Of a DNA stretch of 45,007 bases, positions 35,885 to 45,007 are shown piece by piece; the stretch's first letter is position 1; each line of letters opens with the position of its first letter. Origin of the DNA: Porogramme epimiltina (taxonomy: Eukaryota > Basidiomycota > Agaricomycetes > Polyporales > Polyporaceae); assembly GCA_900155495.1 (NCBI GenBank), contig FTLJ01000656.1, positions 1-45,007 on the forward strand, given 5' to 3'. The notes beneath the pieces are model-generated. The model saw nothing but the letters and a program-made list of their open reading frames with translations, was not told where the DNA came from and made no database searches. The translations under genes and the position numbers were made by a program.

Positions 35885-37853
35885 TCACATCTCCATCTCC
35901 ATCTCCATCCCGTCCCACTCCTCCTCGATCTTCCCCGCGCCCATATGGCTCTTCCACCCGCGCGACGTGAAGCCGAACTGGCCCACCCCGTGGTCATGGT
36001 CGTGGTCGTGCTCCCCCTCGCCCTCGACGTCGACGTACTCGCTCCCGTCGTCCGCCATCTCCACGCTCCCGCTGCGGCTGCGACTGCGGCTCGCGGAGCG
36101 CAACGACGACCGCGGCAGGCTCCACCCGCCCGCGCCGTCCGAGAACGAGCGGCCGAGCCCCGACGCCGCGTACGACGCCGCAGACGCGGACCCCGCCGAC
36201 GAGCGGAACGACGACTGCGCGAACCCGAGCGACACCGGCGAGCTCCACGCGTCCGACACCGACGCCCCGCTCACGAACGAGTACGCGCCCCCGTCCGCCG
36301 CCGGCCGCGCCCCCGCCGCCGGCACGGGCATCGGCGCCGACCTGTGCGCGTGCGGGCCGCTGCCGGGGACGCTGCTGCTCGCGCGGATGGGGATCGCGCG
36401 GGCGTCGAGGGGCTCTGGGGTGCCCGAGTGGGTGGGCACGCCGACGACGCCCGGGCGGACGTGCGTGATCGTGAGGGACCCGCCCGAGGAGGCGGGGATG
36501 GCGTAATCGTGCATACGGGGGCCCGCCGAGGGCGAGCGCCCCATGCTCGTCGCCGTGCCGGAGCGCGAGCCTGCGCCTGAGCTGACGCTGGATGACAAGA
36601 GGGACGGGGCAGGGACGGAACTCGACACAGGGTATGTAACAGGTTGGTCGAGGGATGCTGAAACAGAGGCGGATCGGTGCTTCTGCGCCGACTTCGTGTC
36701 GTGGATGATGTTGGCTTGATCCGGGGGTGGGAGGAGGCCGCCGGATAGGAAAGATGGCCAGAGGGAGCGGTCTTCGGGGAGGGAGGTGCCCCCGGATGCA
36801 GAGGGCGCCAGGTGGGAGAGGATTGCCGCTGCCTAAAAGAAGTCAGTTGGGGTCATCAGACGGTTCAGTCTGTAGCACACTCACCTCCAACAGCTGCACC
36901 TGTTGGTGCTTACTGAGAAGGAACTTCGACGCTTCACGCCAGTGTGGAGAATGTTCCCAACGGTGCTTGATCAGGCAGGAAGGATGGCGGTATACCTATG
37001 TAAAGCAGGTCAGTATTCCGGCAAATCGTTCAAGAACGCGACACTATTCGTGTAAAGGCTATCGCAATCAGCAGCGTGCATAAAGATCACCACAAGCGAC
37101 GCAGTGAGACGAAATCCGAGCCAAGGGAATCTCCGAGGCGAAGCGTGAGGGAACTGACCTTGGAGCAACTCTCACACTTGAAGATCGTTCCTCTCTTCTT
37201 CCCCGACTTGGTGACACTGATCCCAGCATTGTTAAGCTCCGCCTTCGCCATAGGCGCCAAGGACATGTCCTCCGGAACAACCTCATCATCCTTAGATTCC
37301 ACCTTCGGGGAAGGGCCGGACGCCATAAGACCGCTTGCGGACGTGAACGAGGTGGCGGCATGGGGGATGCCGGGGGGCGGTGGGGAGCCTGAAAGAGAGA
37401 GTGTTGCGAGGGAAGACAACGTCGCAGCGGCATTGTGCAACAAGGCTGGGCTAGAGACGAAATGTTTGATTGACTGTGATAGTGTTCATAGAGCAGGGAG
37501 CACGCACGAAGGCCGACTATTCGCCTCCCTCGCATCACTTATCCTCCGCCTCGCCTGCCCCGTAGATGACATTCGACGATGTCTCAGTGCGGCGTGGGCC
37601 TTGGAGGTTCCGCCAACCGAGCTTGGAGCAGCGCCGAGGCTGCTGGGACCATTGTAGCTACCGGGAGCGAAGGCGACGTCTGGAGGAGATTCTCCGGGGG
37701 TAGGAATATGACGGGAGGCGGCGGCGGCCTCAACGAGGGAGAAGAGGCCCGGACCAGTTGCACCCATCTTTGAGGGAGAGTGGTTTAAACGAGAGAGAAG
37801 AAGATAAAGGTGGGAGTACATACGGGTGCAGCCGTATCCGCGGTGTCGCCCAT
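35885..37853 (-). CDS. Single C2H2 zinc-finger protein of a conserved fungal family
   Basis: Five exons read leftward: 37853-37824, 37767-37508, 37450-37159, 36995-36885, 36832-35885, giving 546 residues. One classical finger is present: CESC, twelve residues, then HRWEH (C-x2-C-x12-H-x3-H) at about residues 189-209. It sits in the block KRGTIFKCESCSKVYRHPS and continues WREASKFLLSKHQQVQLLEAA, a context I recognise from uncharacterised filamentous-fungal C2H2 proteins. The rest is low complexity, Ser/Ala/Pro/Gly-rich and probably disordered. An alternating His-Asp tract, the segment QFGFTSRGWKSHMGAGKIEE and a terminal Glu-Met repeat close the protein. An intron splits the finger between Lys and Val. 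Nuclear DNA binding is likely from the finger, but one finger alone is weak, so the flanking conserved block may add contacts. Function is unknown. Confidence 0.85.
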
Positions 37854-38921
37854 TGTAGAAGACTTGGGACTTAGAATGGAGGTGAAAAGTGGGGATAGAT
37901 AGAGAAAGGGAAAGTAGGATAGAGATACATGGGTTGGAGAGCGTGAAAGCTTGTCACATTGGGTACTCAGCAGCGAGCAGCCATGGTGGACGAGGACAAG
38001 GACGACGGCCTCGGACAGTCACGTCGCCAGCGCCCTCTGCTCGTCCCCCGGCTTTCAAAGTCCGCCCAAATTCACTAGACCGCCATATAAGGCAATACCC
38101 CGCCCCTCGAAGCAGCCGGCCTAGACTGTTATAGACCGGGGCCCCACGACGTGCATGCTCGTGCCTTGAGCCCCCTCATTATGCAGCACAGCAGCCCACA
38201 TATTTGAATGAAGCGCATAACCGCGCGAATGCACTGCTGAAGGGCTTCCCTCGGGCGGTCTGAGCGGCCTAAATGTTTAATGGATAGCTGGCGCGGCGGT
38301 GTTTCAGCCGGACAACTTAACAAGGCAAACCCTGCCGAAATTGACCGCGTTCTCGTTACGGGGCGCATATCCAGATGTCCATACAGCTTGGAGGGAAGCC
38401 GACGTCTACAGAGCCCGCAAATGTGGGGCGGGGTGGACCGCCTGCTCGCTCCCGGGCGTTCGTCGGAGCTCCCTCGGCGAGGGCCCATGACCCCTGGTAA
38501 GCGCGCTGAGTCAATCATGGGCCGAGTCGGCAGGCGCGCTACGCAATCGAAACACCAGGCGGATGGTACCTTTGTCAAACTCTTGTACGCCGGACTATAG
38601 CTGCTATCAAAAAGCCTTGTAGTGAGGCATAGAAGCCCCCGCGGCAGCCTATGGGAAGGCCAGAATTTGTCAGATTTTGAGGATCGACTGCACGAGCGGC
38701 GGAGCGTGTGGCTTCCACTGCAAGCGGACCGAGGGAGGACGTGAGGTTTGCGGGGACGAACATAGCGGCGTCAAACTTGGTGAGTCGGTGGGGAAGCCAG
38801 GCCTGCGCCGGAACAGGATGCAGAGCGTACGCGCATGCGCTTCTGCCAATCGGCCCTATATATCCACACTCCCATACTTTTCCTCTCCGTCTCTTGATCC
38901 TCGCCCCGCCCCTGCCCTCTC
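37854..38921. promoter_or_regulatory. Divergent promoter region of the C2H2 gene and the ABC transporter
   Basis: The 1068 bp are flanked by two start codons in opposite directions. The transporter side has a CCAAT box and a TATA box, annotated separately. The C2H2 side begins with a purine-rich stretch on the plus strand (about 37855-37930), that is, a pyrimidine-rich leader on its own strand. Short open frames inside show no domains. Confidence 0.5.
38846..38863 (+). promoter_or_regulatory. CCAAT and TATA boxes of the ABC transporter gene
   Basis: CCAAT lies at 38846-38850 and TATATAT at 38857-38863, the latter 65 nt before the ATG at 38922. A pyrimidine-rich leader follows. The closeness of the two boxes is unusual, since CCAAT elements normally sit further upstream, so the CCAAT may be coincidental. 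The TATA box supports the chosen start. Confidence 0.5.

Positions 38922-45007
<6,086 letters not shown>

Noticed and set aside
35529..36580. Plus-strand frames of 325 and 258 codons
   Set aside because: They are antisense to the last exon of the C2H2 gene, whose low-complexity GC-rich sequence leaves several frames open.

Overview
The window looks like nuclear DNA of a filamentous basidiomycete, probably an Agaricomycete. It is GC-rich, and its genes are broken by many introns of about 45-75 nt with GT(A/G)NGT donors, CT(A/G)A-type branch sites and YAG acceptors. Exons can be as short as 6-22 nt. The proteins are typical fungal ones: a Nop4 ribosome-biogenesis factor, a Cid1-type nucleotidyltransferase, eIF3 subunit L, a Dur3 urea permease, an Sch9-like AGC kinase, a Syn8-type SNARE, a Zn2Cys6 regulator and a Yor1-like ABCC transporter. 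I rebuilt eleven gene models by joining exons by hand. In every model the codon phase is kept across all junctions, which supports them strongly. No mobile element, CRISPR array, tRNA or rRNA was seen.

Layout. 1-3398 is GC-rich to neutral DNA without a convincing gene, although a possible minus-strand intron abuts the left edge. 3399-6779 (+) is NOP4. 6899-8901 (-) is a Cid1-family poly(A)/(U) polymerase convergent with NOP4, with 119 bp between stop codons. 9502-11911 (+) is eIF3L, so three RNA-metabolism genes are adjacent. 12195-15109 (-) is DUR3, with a cluster of GATA sites upstream. 16093-17110 (+) is a class I glutamine-amidotransferase-like protein. 17979-20559 (+) is the Sch9-like kinase. 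21427-22684 (+) is a GNAT acetyltransferase fused to an Mss4 zinc domain. 23069-23922 (-) is the Syn8-type Qc-SNARE. 24850-26882 (-) is the Zn2Cys6 transcription factor with a TATA box. About 27.2-34.5 kb is a 7-kb stretch with no recognisable gene. 34553-35219 (+) is a DUF1348/SnoaL-like protein. 35885-37853 (-) is a single C2H2-finger protein. 38922 to beyond the right edge (+) is the ABC transporter, 33 exons visible.

How the genes relate. This is mostly ordinary chromosomal housekeeping content rather than a functional gene cluster. A loose nutrient theme joins DUR3 (urea uptake), the amidotransferase-like gene and the Sch9-like kinase, but nothing in the sequence proves co-regulation. 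The least ordinary observations are the GNAT-Mss4 domain fusion, the very small exons (down to 6 nt in DUR3), a GC-AG intron in the transporter, the GATA-site cluster before DUR3, and the long gene-free interval.
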